A DNA stretch of 64,000 nt, taken from NCBI GenBank assembly GCA_026724425.1, contig JAIUCV010000019.1:14396827-14460826 (forward strand), given 5' to 3'. Source of the stretch: Erythrophleum ivorense (taxonomy: Eukaryota; Streptophyta; Magnoliopsida; Fabales; Fabaceae). This document shows, in pieces, positions 1-13,442 of this stretch. Made by a program: the position numbers and the translations under genes. Below the pieces are notes generated by a model that was not told the DNA's origin, ran no database searches, and saw only the letters and a program-made list of their open reading frames with translations. Each line of letters starts with the position of its first letter. Position 1 is the first letter of the stretch.

Positions 1-1202
1 GTGGAATCCACCTTATATATACATGAAGCAGTTAACACGTGAAGCTGGCATGAAGAAACATTAAGAGAACACGTGAGCTGATACGTGAAGGAGAAGGAGA
101 CTTCATTCTGCACGCTTCCTTCGTTCAATTGTTCAACTCATGACAATCCATTCGTGTATCTTAATCCATTCACAATCCACCCATCCCACGTCTCTATATT
201 TCCAAAAACTCATGCCTATATATATCAAGCCATTCATTCATTCAAGGCACCCACTCAACCATCCAACCATTCATCTACCATTCACCCACACCATTCATCG
301 TCCATCCATACACCATCCTCTTCTCATCCCCATTCCATCAATCCATCTCCACATTCCATGATTTTCTAATTCATCTTGAGGCTAGCTAGGAAGAAGACCT
401 TGGAGAAGCTTGAATCCATGGAAGAATAATTCAGGATTTTGGCTAAGAATTTCCTTATTTTTCCTACACTTTTTCTCTTTCATTTATTTTCTTGGTTAAG
501 ATGTATTTGATAAGGAATTTGTGTAATTATAATTAGTGGCTGGTTAGACATTAATTAGGAAGTATTTTTGTTGATTAATTGATCTGATTAATTCCAATAT
601 TATCTGAATTCCCATGTATGCTTCGAAGGTATTCGATAAAATACATGAGTGAGATTATGTGCTTAATTGTTTAATTTGAAGATTCCTTAATATTTAGTTG
701 GTTAATTAAATATTTAGGATGATTCAGAGGCTAATCAATTAGTTAATCAATCAAATTGGATGTTCATTGATCCTAAAACAAGAATTGACAATTTAATTTG
801 GATGTGAGGTTTCAATTCAACATTAGATCGTTGATTTCTTGAATCTTGTGTGGTTACTCAAGATAAATTGTTATGAACATGATTAGGGACTCTGAGGCCA
901 GAATTAACCATAATTGGGTTAGGATAAGGATAGTGGATACCAATGGACGAATCCAAAGCTAGTCACAAGACCATAATTCACCCAAGCAGATAGCAATTAG
1001 GAATTTTAATTCAATTTAGTTTTTGCTTAGTTTAATTAAATCAAAACCCCCCTTTGTTTAGGAAATTTTAGAGTCTTCTAACATTTAGAAAACTTAATTA
1101 AACATTGAACGCCAATTCCAAGGGAGATGACCTAAGTTGTGCCATTAACTACATATTTTATTAGCCTAGTATTATTTTGAGGGTTATGCGACGATTCACT
1201 CA
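1..1202 (+). mobile_element. B-family LTR, 3' portion, cut by the window edge
   Basis: This stretch aligns by eye with the two LTRs of the full-length B element (39350..40601 and 45640..46887). Shared parts are the C/T-rich block of short Cys-Ala-Thr-Thr-like repeats (140..350), the segment around 380..470, and the AT-rich tail ending in CACTCA at 1202. A plant TATA-like run lies at 215..226, with CACGTG boxes at 36..41 and 70..75. No Asp-type primer site follows the end, so this is a solo LTR or the 3' LTR of an element lying to the left. It is inserted in a minus-strand A-type LTR. The short ORFs here (such as 85..369) follow the repeats and are not genes. Confidence 0.8.
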
Positions 1203-1476
1203 CTACGGCAAGCATGTATCAGTCTCAGACCCCTGTTTTCGTTATGGCACGCTATGGCGAGTAACTCCCTAGTTTTTGTATGGGATGCCCAGACTCGCTA
1301 TAGCTAGAAGCATTTTCGCTATAGCTAGAAGGCACTCTCGCTATAGCTAGACCCTTTCTCGCTATTGCGAACAGGTACATTCGCTATAGTTAGACCTTTT
1401 CTAGCTATAGCTAGCAGACTTAGAAAATTTTCAGTCCTTCAAAAATTTTTTAGCTTTTTTTTTTCTGGTTGTTACA
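1203..1476 (-). mobile_element. A-type LTR fragment, minus strand
   Basis: Reversed, this is the first ~270 bases of an A-type LTR. It ends on the plus strand with CTGGTTGTTACA (the reverse of TGTAACAACC) at 1476. The upstream block carries the CG-rich palindrome array (about 1231..1420) and the text that matches 17120..17330. The left part is missing because the B-family LTR is inserted there. It lies in a plus-strand R LTR that continues at 1477. Confidence 0.72.
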
Positions 1477-3293
1477 GAAAGTATGCAAATGTGACAAAGG
1501 TAGCTCTCTCTACCTTCTCTCATGCATTAATGTGTGCTTACATTGTCTTTGGATGTGTGTATGTGTGTATGTGTGTTTTAATCTATGAAATGTATTATAG
1601 CATGATTTCATATGCCATGGTACCATGATGATGATTTATGCATTCAAATGATGTTTTATATGCTTTTCTTAGTTTGCTTGAGTGTAGAGAGGTCAAGAAT
1701 CCTCTAGCCATGGTGAGGATGAGCCAAGAACCTTTAAAATTGGTTGAAATAAAGTCAAGAGTCTCCCAAGAGTAAGGTTGAGTCAAAACCTCTTAAAGAT
1801 AATGGGTAAGGCAAGTCCAAAATCCATAAGTGAATGGGTAAGGTTAATCCACTTACTTGGCAAGTTTATGTATGCTATGTATGACTTACTCATATGCCAA
1901 GAATGTTCCTTGAATGCTCACATATGTCAATATGCCTATGCATGCATTTTCAAGGCTTGTATTACATATTTTATGTGTGATTGAAAGGGAGATGAGCTAT
2001 TGGGATTCTTTGAATCTCATACCCTCCTTTCCAATGTTTTAACATGCTAGGTGAACAAATTGAGCAAGGAAATGGAAGTTGCCAAGCCATGGAGAAGGAG
2101 ATTGACATCAAAGTGTATGAAAATGTCTAGTTTTGTCTCTTTTGTACCCATACATATGACATATGATGTAATCCCTTGATGAAATTGTTATGTAATCATA
2201 TGAACATGTGTAAATACCCATATATTTGATGTATGAATGAGGTTTGATGCCAAATGAATGATAATGTAGTTTTTGGGTATTGAATGGCAAGAGAAAGTGT
2301 ATGCATGCTTGTGTATGGCATGGGGTGAGAGAGTGAGTTTGAGAAATCAGGGTTTATGCACCTTTGAGACAAGTTTAAAGAGTTATTTTGGTGCATTTTC
2401 AAGTGCTCAGGTAGTCATGGTTGCCTTAGAACTTGAAATGGACCATTTGGACCCCTTTGATGACACAAAATGAGCCATTTTGCAACCTAATGTCAAGAAC
2501 TGACCAAATGAACGAATTTACTTATGAAACTTGGCACACATATAGATCTTATCTAGAGCTTTTTGAAAAGCCAAAGATCAAATTATTTTGAGTTTTATGG
2601 AATTAATTATGAATTTCCAAAATTGGTATTTTCTACTAAACTGATGCAAATACTATTCATATGGTCAGAGAATTGGGCTGTGTCACTTATGGGTCAAATG
2701 ATGTCTAATACTCATGAAAGTTTACAAGCATAAACTAGACATGATAAGATTTACATGTCCACTAAGATCACCCCAATTGGACCTCTGAACAGGGAGATAT
2801 GAATTTTTAAAGTTGGAGATCAGTACTAGGGATGACAGTCGACCTCTGGTATTGTTCCATTAGTTTCCATTGGCTAGCAGCCTTTTGTTGTGGTTTGGAT
2901 TTATTTTTAGCATAAAGTAGACCTTTGTAGCTTTATAGAATGATATAGTGTGCTTGATTTTAATTTTCTTAAAATTAGTTATGATTTTTCAAAATTCAGG
3001 CACAGAATGTGAAAATCCTACCAGAGGTAGCCCACTATGTTTTTGAGTATATCATCCTTTTGCTTGAGGTATAAGCCACTTCTTGAGCTTGTTGTGAGTT
3101 GTATTTTTATATTTAAATATGAGAATGAGATGGATGAGTCCATATGGACCATGGGACACCAAATGAGAATTTTACCCATGATGAAATGCAACTTATCCAT
3201 GATTTCCAATGCCATTACATTACTTTCTATAGAACTAGCATGAGATAAGGCATGGAAATTGCATGAGTTGAGTCTTAGAATTATGGTGTTACA
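1477..3293 (+). mobile_element. R-family LTR, 3' half (R1)
   Basis: This matches other R LTRs from the middle onwards: the segment with many gagtcaa-type words (1685..1800), the stem-loop at 2002..2019, the block resembling 58800..59600, and the terminal ATGGTGTTACA ending at 3293. No primer site follows, because the sequence passes straight into the middle of a minus-strand R LTR. I read R1 as an insertion into that copy, with its left end outside the window. There is no coding capacity beyond short incidental ORFs. Confidence 0.72.
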
Positions 3294-4850
3294 TCAAACA
3301 TATAAATAAGCATCTAACGGCAATCAAACATCCAAAACATGCATATAAGAAAGGTTAAAGAGCTACCTCAAATTAAAAATTACAAGCTTTCCTCTTGGAA
3401 TTTGCCTTCCCTTTCTCGGCCTTACACACATAACTAGGAGAAGCTTGATTCACTTAGCCTAGACATGTCAAATGAGACACGATTACATTATTGGAGCAAG
3501 TTCTATCTTCACACAAATTCTATGCAAGCTTACTTTATTTTAAGACATGGTTATGGTTCCATATAAGTGTATAATGAAGCAACCCTCAGGATTCATAATC
3601 TTGGCTCTAATTTCTCATTCAATCTAAATCTCTTAACTTTATTTAGACTCCTTGGAGTCATCACAACTTAAATTCAAGGAGCCTAGACTCAAGTTGCTTT
3701 TTTATGTTTTAAAAAGGAACCTAAACCTTTATCTCGCAAATCATGGTTTCTAAATTCAAACTAATGCTTCCCTTGATGTTTATTAATCATATCTAGAATA
3801 CTTTTACCCTTGGAATTAAAGAAAAATCTCCCTAGGTAGTCAAACTCTTCTTGGCCGAGACATCTGTACACTTAATGACCCATGCAGTTTGCTTGATTCG
3901 TCTTAGGGAATTGGCACTTGTGAAGCTTCTTAGATGTCTTAGGATCTTAAACATAATCTTACAGAGGCTCGATTATCCTTAGAAAGTTTCAAAAATGGCT
4001 AGGTGTAACAAAAACCCTAAGTTATATAACTTGACTTTTAAAGCTTTTCTTTTAAATCTAATTACATATTCTTGTTTCTCATACTCTAAAACCTTTGTTT
4101 CTACCTTGGTTTGGTCAAAATTCATCTCCTCTAAGATAATCTAGGGTTGGTAAAAAATCACCTAAGGAGAAGCAACCAAGAAGAAGCCAAGAAAAGCCAT
4201 AGCAATTACCGTAATTTCAAGCCTTTTCAAGAACACTTTCACTTGATTCTAGTCTTGCCTTCAATTTCTCTCCTCCTCTTACATTTTCCTTGGTTTTTCC
4301 TTCCTTCTCTTCTCCCTCTAGGTGTGCCACTTCAAGGAGCCTTGGGTTCTATTTTGGAGTAAATGAAAGTCGGTCATGAGGAAGGGAAGAAGTAGGGCGT
4401 GACTTATAAAAGGGTAGGCTAAGTGATAACACTTTTTCAAAATTTTCATTTTGTCCCTTTTCTTGGTTCTTTTCATTTGGGCTCATTTTAAATCCTTTTC
4501 GAGAACTATCTTTTTATTATGAAATTTAGGTCTTTTAATTTATAAAATACTTTTGATTTTACCCAAATTAGATTTAACACCTTTCCAAACAAATCAATCA
4601 AAATTTCAGTCAATTAATACTCTAAAATGTAAACCTGAGGGGTTTTAATCATTCTAGGGATTCCTATAGTTTTTAAGGCCTCTAAGAACCTCAGGAAACA
4701 TAATTTTTTCCATTTAATGATCACACTTTTGAGTTTTTTAAAAGTTATTCAAAATTACAAAAATGCCACATATGACTTTCAATCATTCAATTTAGGGGAC
4801 TTCTTTTAGTAATTTGCTTAGTTTATGGCTTTTAAACAATGAATGTTACA
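3294..4850 (-). mobile_element. R-family LTR, 5' half, minus strand (R2)
   Basis: In reverse this is the first ~1.55 kb of an R LTR. Its LTR start reads as GAATGTTACA on the plus strand, ending at 4850. A splice-donor-like site lies on the minus strand around 4208..4209. The region 3895..3955 is an empty homologue of the site where the A solo LTR sits at 54688. The last 60 bases form an inverted repeat with the start of R7 at 6006..6065. Confidence 0.72.
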
Positions 4851-5084
4851 AAGGGAAATATTTATCCAATAACTCCACTAGCCTACAAGGTTGAAAATCA
4901 AGTAAGGAAGCATCAAAATCCTAATTCTTAACACCTAGGTTTTGATTAAAAACCTCCAAATGACATGCTATTCAATTCAAAATATAGAGGAAGATGAGTA
5001 AAACAAGTTTCCCTTCACTCACCTTGGCTGAAACTTGGGTCTTCTTGGTGGATTATAGCTCAGAAGGTGAAGAACCATAACCCT
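4851..5084 (-). repeat. LTR-like fragment of uncertain family
   Basis: This short stretch lies between the end of R2 and the terminus-like TGTAACGCC at 5085. On the minus strand it holds a good splice-donor-like site (AAG|GTGAGT, around 5023), as found in the other LTRs here, which suggests that it is also LTR sequence. I cannot place its ends or family. Confidence 0.35.
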
Positions 5085-6005
5085 TGTAACGCCTTTGCTT
5101 ATTAGCTCTTATTTAGTCATCCAAGTCCATTTATGAAACTTGTCTACTCATAAACATATATATGAATCCCAAAATTTTGAAAACTGTCATTTATTCCTTT
5201 CAATATTTACACATCTCATCCATAAACTTTTATTTCATTTTGAGAATAATTATCTCATTATTGTAATTCCTTTTTATCAATTGAGACAATAATCAATGAT
5301 TAAAATCACTTAATTAAGTTCTAAGGAAAATCCGATAGAGTTTTCCTTTAATTTCCATGCTATCCAGACCATAGTATGGTCATAATATACCTAAACTTAG
5401 TAACAAGAAAAAACACATACAATGGTATATAGCATATGATACCAATAGGGATTCACACTGGTTATCAAATAACTACTTTAAGCATAATCAGTAACTCATC
5501 TCGGTAATACATAAAATTCATGGCTAAGCTTGTTGAAACATAAACTAATATTTACTTTACATCACTTATAGGAAAATATATTGAGTTAATAGGACATTAA
5601 TCAAATTAATATGATACCAAAGTATCTCAAATTTTCAATATATGCCAATTGCACATTTTTTAGCTCTGATTGTACTTACTATGTACTAGCTCTTTCTTTT
5701 TCATTTGCTTATACTTTCACCTGTCACTGGTTAATGGGAAAAATGGAAAGATGAGTGAGATTCGGGAGAATCTTAGTAGCAATACTTGGCTCCAACCAAC
5801 TACACACATATGGCTTTATAGGTAATGAAAATATAAGTATGTAAGGTGACATAGTTTAAACAAGTAAGCTGGTATACACACTATAATGTTTCATCATGGC
5901 TATGACATCTAGCTTGGCTTAGGCTTTTTCAATGGGCCTATGGATGAACTGCTACTTTCAATCCTATGCCCTCTTAGGTTTTAGCCATAAGCCATAAGCT
6001 CAACA
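5085..6005 (-). mobile_element. E-type LTR, 3' part, minus strand
   Basis: The plus-strand start TGTAACGCC is the reverse of a typical LTR end (GGCGTTACA). The conserved stem-loop lies in minus orientation at 5757..5775. E is interrupted at 6005/6006 by R7, whose CAACA duplication lies at 6001..6005 and 59918..59922, so E resumes at 59923. Sequence identity to the other families is too low to classify it further by eye. Confidence 0.5.
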
Positions 6006-8265
6006 TGTAACATCCATTGTTTTAAAAATCGCAAACTAAATAAATTACTAAAAGAAGTCCCCTAAATTGAATGATTAGTATAACACCATATTCATCTAGC
6101 CTTTTCCCATCTCATTTCTAGTTATATTCCCTTAGCATGGCAAATTCTTAAGAAAAACTCAAAAAAATAATGGAATATTTTGTGTTGCGTAGCACTTAAA
6201 TTTCTCATTTCGCCTTCTATGGACCATATTAACTTATCTATATCATCCACCAATTAAAATACATTCATAAAACTCAAAACCATCTCAAAATGTCACAAGA
6301 ATCCCGAGTTTGGATCATATATACACAAAATCACATAACTAGCCTCAGGTTCTATTGCTAGATTTCTGGTGCCAATTTTGAAAAATCATAACTAAATTTA
6401 GAAAAATTAAAATCAAGCACACTATACCATCCTAGAAAGCTACAGATGTTAAATTTAGGCTAAAAATAAGTCTAAACCAAAATAGGAATGTTTAGCTATT
6501 AGAAATTGATGGAATAGTACAAAAGGTATTGCTACATTACTAGTACTAACTCCAAATTTTAAAACTTCATATCTCTCTATTCAGAGATCCAAATGAGTTA
6601 ATCTTGGTGGCCATAGAAAATTTATTATATCTAGTTTATGCCTGTACAATTTCATGAGCATTAGACACCATTTGGCCCTCAAATGATACAGGAGAAGAAA
6701 CTAACCATATGAATAGTAACCATATCAATTCAATAGCTTTTTGGCAACTTTGAAAATTCATAATTAATTCTCTAGAGCTCCAAATAATATATTATTTAAA
6801 TTTTCTAGATGAGATCTATTTGCATGCCAAATTTTATGAGAAAATTCATCCATTTGGTCAGTTTGTGATATAGGGTTGCAAAATGTCACAATTTGGCCTC
6901 TTTAAAGGTCACAAATAGTTCCATTTAGCTTCTAGCTTTTCTAGGGCCACTTGAGCATGTGAGAAAGCATGAAAATAGTCTACTAAACATGTCTCAAAGG
7001 TCTAAAAACCTAGATCTCACAACTTCACTCTTCCACTTGATGATATACACAAGGAACATACAAGCTCTACTTTGCCATGTTATTCTATTCATTTGCTTCC
7101 AATTTTCATATATACATCCCATATCCATGTATTTATATATGTTCAAAAGGTTATACATCATATACATCATTAAATTACATCTTGTGACAACAAAGTGGTT
7201 ACAAAAAGAGCAAATAACACATTTCTTTGTCAATCTCTGACCTTCCAACTTGGTGGCTCTCATTTCCTTGCTCACTTGGTCCACCTAGACATATTAGGCA
7301 ATGGGGAGGGAAGAGTGAGATTCTAGGAATTGCAATAGCCCTTCTCCCTTTCAAACACACATAATGGATGCAATTTTAAGTCTAAAAATGCATGTATGAC
7401 TATCTTGAAATTCATAAACATACATAGAACATTTCTTTCATTCAAGAAGTTACATATAACATACATAGGCTTGCCAAGACAATGGTTTAGCCTCACCCAC
7501 TTTCAATGGACTTTTAACTAAGCCTTACTCTTTCTAGATACTTTTAGCTTTGTTTCACCCAACCTTAGAGACTTTTGGCTCATCCTCACACTTACTAAGG
7601 GACTTTTGGCTTCACCACATTCAAGCAAGCCACATACATTCATAAAAACATCATTCAAATGCATGAGCAAAGTATCATGGTACCATGGCATATAAATACT
7701 TGCTAAAAATATCTTTTGTAATGTCCAGTTTTCGTTAAACGATGGAAATGAGCACATTTTCAAAGTAAGTCTCCTGAAATAAATTAGTTAAGGTTTCAAA
7801 AAATTTGAGTAACATTCTAGACTCCTAAAAATGAGAATCCTAGCCTCAAACGGAAAGAAATATGGAGTTAGAATGAAGAAACAAATTTTGATGAAAATCT
7901 TACGAAACGTAATGGCATTTTCATAATTTTGAGTAAATTTTGGAATTCACTTAGGAAGGCTTTTTAAATGAAAGTTTTAAGTTCTCTAGGGTTCTCAGAG
8001 GCTCTGAAAATCATAGAAAGCCCTAGGATAGTTAAATTCCCTCCGGTGGACTTTTTTTAACATCAGTGTACCCAAACTTTGACAAATTCGTTTGTAAAGG
8101 TTTTAACTCCGATTTGAGTGATTTCAAAGGCATTTTATTAAATTGGGAACCTAAATTTTATAATAGAAAAGGCGGTTTTCAAAAAGGAGCTAAAACAAAG
8201 GAGAAACGAAAATGCCAAGAATGAAGGGTAAAATGAGAATTTTTGAAAAGTTTATCTTCCACCCC

Positions 8266-8276
8266 CTATAAATAGG
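8266..8276 (+). promoter_or_regulatory. TATA box of R3 LTR
   Basis: CTATAAATAGG is a near-ideal plant TATA box. It lies about 550 bases into the LTR, and homologous boxes occur at the same relative place in R6 (34787..34798, minus) and R-outer (53052..53062, minus). Transcription would be expected to start near 8300, upstream of the donor-like site at 8395. The U3/R boundary is inferred from this. Confidence 0.6.
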
Positions 8277-10340
8277 AGGCATTCCACTCTCTCCTTCATT
8301 TAGTCTTAGAGTTTTCTACCCAATTTCAGATGAGAAGGCTAGGGTTTAGGCGCACCAAGGGGAGAGAAGAAGAAGGAGAAATTCAAGGCATAAGGTATGG
8401 AAATTTGCTTGTTTTCACGATTTCTCTTAGCCAATCTCTTCTCCTTTTTTTCTCCCTTCTTTCCCATGATTTTTTTGAAGTTTTGAAGGCTGTTTTGAAG
8501 GAAGAGTAGAGAGTAAATTTCAAATTTAAGTGAGGAAGCCAAGGAAAGCAAAGAACAAGCAAGGAAAACTAAGGAAATCAAAGTATCATGCAATCTTTCC
8601 ACTTGATCTTCTTCCTCCCTTCTCTTATGAGTATTTTGACCCATATATGGTCAGCCTTAGGGAGTTAAGTTTTCAACCAAACCAAGGGTGAATGTTAGGA
8701 ATTTGAGGGAGAAGAACAAGAATATGCAAAGAAAACAAAAAACTAGCCATTAGATTTCAAGATGCAAAACCTAGGGTTTCAAGTGCACCTTGTAAAATCT
8801 GATTTTGTATGATAATTCCTAGGCCTAAATAAGAGTTTAAATGAGCTCCTAAGTTCCCTAGAAGTCTCTCCATATGCTTCTCCCCTTGAGAAAACAAAGC
8901 AAAGTCCATGGGTACCAAAACCTAGCATATGTTTGGCCAAGGAAGGTTCTCATAACTAGGGAGAGTTTTAAATTTTTCTAAGCCCACTCTTAAGTCATAT
9001 ATGATGAATGAAAATGAGGGGAGGCCTTGGAAAAAATTTAGAAATCATGGAAAGTGAGTTGGTGCTTTATGTTCCATATTATGACCTAAAGAAGCAACAT
9101 GATGCTAGGCTCTTAGTTTTAATTGTGTGATGACTCCAAGATGCTTAAAAGGAGTCAAGAATTATATTTGAAAGGAAAGAATGGAGCTTAGAATTTATTT
9201 GATGGGTGTTGCTTTATTAGGTGCCATTTTAGAATCATAATGGGGCTTATAGGTCAAGGTAGTGTCTAAGCAAATTGTATAGCCTTAGGATTGAGTTCAT
9301 GAACCTAATTGAGTTCACACAACCCTTAAAATAAAACTAAGTTGGATTAAATTTTATAGTTAGTGGCACAACCTAGGTCATATCCTTTGGAAATAGAATT
9401 CAATGTTCAATTGGGTTTTTAAGTGTTAAAAGATCCTAGAACTACCTAATTTAGGGGGTTTTCAATTGATTCAAACTAGCTAACATAAAATTGAAATAAA
9501 GTTCCTAATTGCTACCTAATTGCATGAACTATAAGGTGAATGATAGACTTGTGTCTAGCCTTGGATTCGAACCTTGGTATCTACTATCCTTATCCTAATT
9601 CAATTGTGATTAATTCTAGCTTAAGAATCCCTATTTATGTTTATAACAATGTATCTTAGGTTACCACTTAAGAATCAAGAGATTAATAAAGTAATGTTGC
9701 ATTGATACCTTAATCCCACATTAAATTGTTAACTCTTGTCATTAGAATCAACAAACACTTCAATTTGATTGATTAATTGATTAATTAACTTCTGAATTAT
9801 CATCCTAAGATGTTTAATTAACCAACTAAACTCCAAGAAATCCTCAAATTAGACAATTAAGCACATAATCTCACTCATGCATTTTATCAAACACCTTGAT
9901 GGCATACATGGGAAATTAGAATAATCAAAATCCAGCACTAAATCAATCAAATAATCAGTCAAACAATATCCTAATTAGTGTCTAACTAGCCACTAATTAC
10001 ATTTACACAAATTCCCAATCAAATACATCTCAACCAAGGATGTACAAGAAAAAGAAAAAGTGTAAAAAATTAAGAAAATCTTAGCCAAAATTCTGTGTTC
10101 TTCTCCATGGATTCAAGCTTCCACCAAGGATCTTCCTCTTAGCTAATCATAAGTTGAGAGAGTTAAAGTTTCATTGGAGGTGGAATGGAAGTAAGAAAAA
10201 TGGAAGAGATGGCGTGGAAAGGATGGACGCTGGATGGAGTGAACGAATGATGAATATGTGCGTCTAGATGATGGATTGTATACCTGGATCCCTTTACCTG
10301 AGTGTGTTCTTTTTAATTCCCTCATGAGAAGCAAGTGCAT

Positions 10341-13300
10341 TGTCACACCTACACTTTGCATATGCTATAACTTACTATAAGGAAGGATCTTGTACTACTA
10401 ACAGAAGACCCTGTTGACAAGGTCTTAAGTTTTACAAGGCAAAGTCCAAGATCCTATCGACAAGGTCTTTAATCTCATATTGTAGAGTCCAAAACTCTTG
10501 TCAACAAGATTCTAGACCTAGGAGGATAATTGTCATAACGAGACAACCTTCACCATTTTCACAAGAAAACTATAAGTTGATAATGTTAATATGCTAGAAC
10601 TACTTCCATGGTTATGATAATCAACTTCATGCAAATGCAAACATAAGAGTTTACTTGTACAAGGAGTTTGGTAACCCTAATAAACATCATAATTAACTTA
10701 CGATAATTTTCTCATGTGTAGAATTTATACATAACCAACAAGGAGATAGTAAACAATGTTAAATATTCACTACAGTCACGCTTTCACTTTTAACATTATT
10801 CATGGAAGTTACAACAATTATAGTTACTACAGTCTCCAGATTGGTTTAGTTATCCTCTGTAGAATAGGCTCCATCTGTAGTATGGGTATTGCCTGAAAAA
10901 TAGTTAACTTTATAATGAGATATAATCCTAGTAGATAACAATGGATTCACAGTTTACACATATAGAGAACACTGAATAGGAATACTTTGGTACACCATTC
11001 GGTACAGGAGCATGCAAACCCAAGATAACAACGTACATTCATTCGTTAGGCTATTATACTTTGGTCATTGGCCAATAACAGTGATCTAATACTCAAGAGA
11101 GTCACATTAGTGGGTATATGCATCCATGCATAGAATACAAAAATTTAGCAAAATCATTCAGTGCAATTATGTATGTAAACAGACAGAACGCCGTGTTATC
11201 TACCTATTTCATCACCGCCGTTTGATCACATTATTCCTCATTTCTTGTGGTCCCAATTGCCTTCCTAAATTCAATCATGCATTACCTTAATTAAGGGTGA
11301 GTCATGGTGAATATTTAAATTGCAATTAAAGTACTAATCCTCCCGTATGAAATTCCTAAACCCCCTTCGTTAGTTGACCATTGGAATTCCTAACTGTAAA
11401 TAATTACATCTTTGTTTTCTTTTCCTTCTCATTAATTAGTTATTATTTAAGTTATTCATGTGTGGTCTAGTGCTTCAAAGTCAAGTACTCAGCCCTTATT
11501 TCCAAGCTGGATTCTCTAATTTTTCCATGCAAATTCACACTACAATAGCGAAAAACGAAAACTACCATGGTCTCAATTTAACTACCTTTTTGGACTTGTT
11601 ATTGTGAAATTTCTTTCCTCCACTAAATGACCTCTAAAAATCATAAAAATTGGTAGAGTGAACCCTTATTATGTTAATTATAAGCCACAAAAACAATTTT
11701 CAAGAATTCCCAAGGATAGCCCCTGAACGCCTACTATTTTGGTCACTACCTCAGTTGAGCTCACTGTACACTGCCCTTGCTGTTTCTAGCTTTGTTATCC
11801 TACCAAATGAGCCCAAAAAATTCTAAGACTTTGTAAACCTAAATTTATCATCTTAGCTACTTCCCCACCAAATTTCATGCACTAATTCCTTTATTTACCC
11901 ATTTAACAAAATTCTTTATGAAATCAGTCCCAAGCTGTCCTGTGCAGAAGCTAAATTGAATTAGTAGGTTATTTCTTTGATATAACTTATTCCAAAAATT
12001 CTGTAATTTTCCATATTTCAAGTATAAGGGATGGAAAACCTCTTATAAAAATTTTGGCTTCAAAATCCTTTTATAACTAATTCTACAAAGGCCAAAACGT
12101 CCCAGTCCAGAATAAGGAAGCAACTTGGAACTTACCTTTTATAGAGTCCTTGTACTTTGGTTTTTCTTCTCTTCTCTCCTCTTCTATGGCTGTCCAAAAT
12201 TTCTTCCTTCTTACCACTACTTCCCTCAGCCTAAAATGAGTTAAGGTGGATGGTAACTAATGCAACAAACAACTCTTGCTTTTCACCGCTATTAGGTGGC
12301 ATGAAGGCAAATCACAATCCTTGACTCGGTGCAATTGTTAGGTGGCAGCAGATATGTGTCTTACTCTCATTCAAATTATACATTTAATGCAATATTTAAC
12401 TCTTGCTATTAAACCAAATATGGGCATTAGCAAATTACAATTGAATATATATATGAAGGTGGGTGGTGCAAGCATGAGGTGGCTTCCTTTGATTTAATTT
12501 TCTTGATTTGTATTCCTTTCCATTTTATGACCGATGCTATCCATATGGCAGCATATCCTCCATCTTATTCCCACCTAATATATCTATTATATGTCATTTA
12601 ACTCCCACGACAAATGCAAATTCAGGGCACTAACCAATTTCCAATTGAATAATGTAAGTGGAGGTGTAAGCATGAGGTGGCAAGGGCGAAGACTAATTCC
12701 TTTCCTACTTAATCATCCAACCATGCGTCTCTTCCTCCCATTCTCCACTCAAATGCTGCCTCTTATATTTATCCCAGCTTCTCCATGGCTGGACACACTA
12801 ATTAAGTCAATTGCATACCATCTACATACTCATATGCAACATTGCACATAAGGAAGCATGAGGTGTCAAGGGAAGGTTGTGAGTTATATCTTTTGTTACT
12901 TCATTTTCTATTCGGTACACATGTTAGGTGGCAGCACATGATATATATTCTTTTTCTCCATTAAGCTACATTAAATGGATGCTTTCTCCACTTCACGGCT
13001 GGGGTTATTTCTATGCCTTAGTATTTTAGTGGCTACATATATACACACCTCTTCAGTGGAGCCTTTCAAGAGTAGATTTGTAGTTTTCTTATTTCATTCT
13101 CCCCCTATCACATTCATTCAGCCATGTATATGTTGTTAATTCAAAGAATCATTCTAAGATTTTAGTAGTTTTAAGCTTACAATAGACAAGGCTAATGGGG
13201 TTGCTACTTGGCCGAGTATACATACTCACATCCCTACGTAGGTGGAAGTAAGGAGGTGCTATCATAAGTGGTTGCAGGCTTGTCTTAAAGTATCCCTACT

Positions 13301-13442
13301 TACTCTCATATTAAACAAATGAATGTGTTATTATCCCTGTTAGGTCTCCTACCATCTACCCTCCTCTTTAGTATTTATTATGCAAGTTAGTTCCTCACCA
13401 ACTTTGTTCATGTTAATAGTTACAGAAATTTGGAATGTGACA
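10341..13442 (-). mobile_element. C: solo LTR, minus strand
   Basis: This is 3102 bp, bounded on the plus strand by TGTCACACC and GGAATGTGACA, with a perfect 5-bp duplication TGCAT at 10336..10340 and 13443..13447. The B3 LTR resumes directly after it. Orientation is taken from three signs: the reversed end resembles the A LTR end (GGTGTGACA against GGTGTCACA), the minus strand has a donor-like AAAAG|GTAAGT at 12134..12135, and a pyrimidine-rich block follows in the same order as in R. A repeated AGGTGGC word lies at 12294..12932. No primer site or coding region is attached, so this is a solo LTR of a family not otherwise seen here. Confidence 0.8.
12294..12932 (-). repeat. Repeated AGGTGGC words in the C LTR
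   Basis: AGGTGGC occurs at 12294, 12340, 12477, 12675 and 12926, with AGGTGTC at 12861. Three of these sit in the longer word AGCATGAGGTG (near 12471, 12669 and 12855), 186-198 bases apart, which suggests degenerate duplication of a ~190-bp unit. On the LTR's own strand the array lies upstream of the donor-like site, in the presumed U3. Confidence 0.55.

Noticed and set aside
4147..4362. 71-codon ORF in the R2 LTR
   Set aside because: It is antisense to the LTR leader and pyrimidine-rich, with similar chance ORFs in other R copies.
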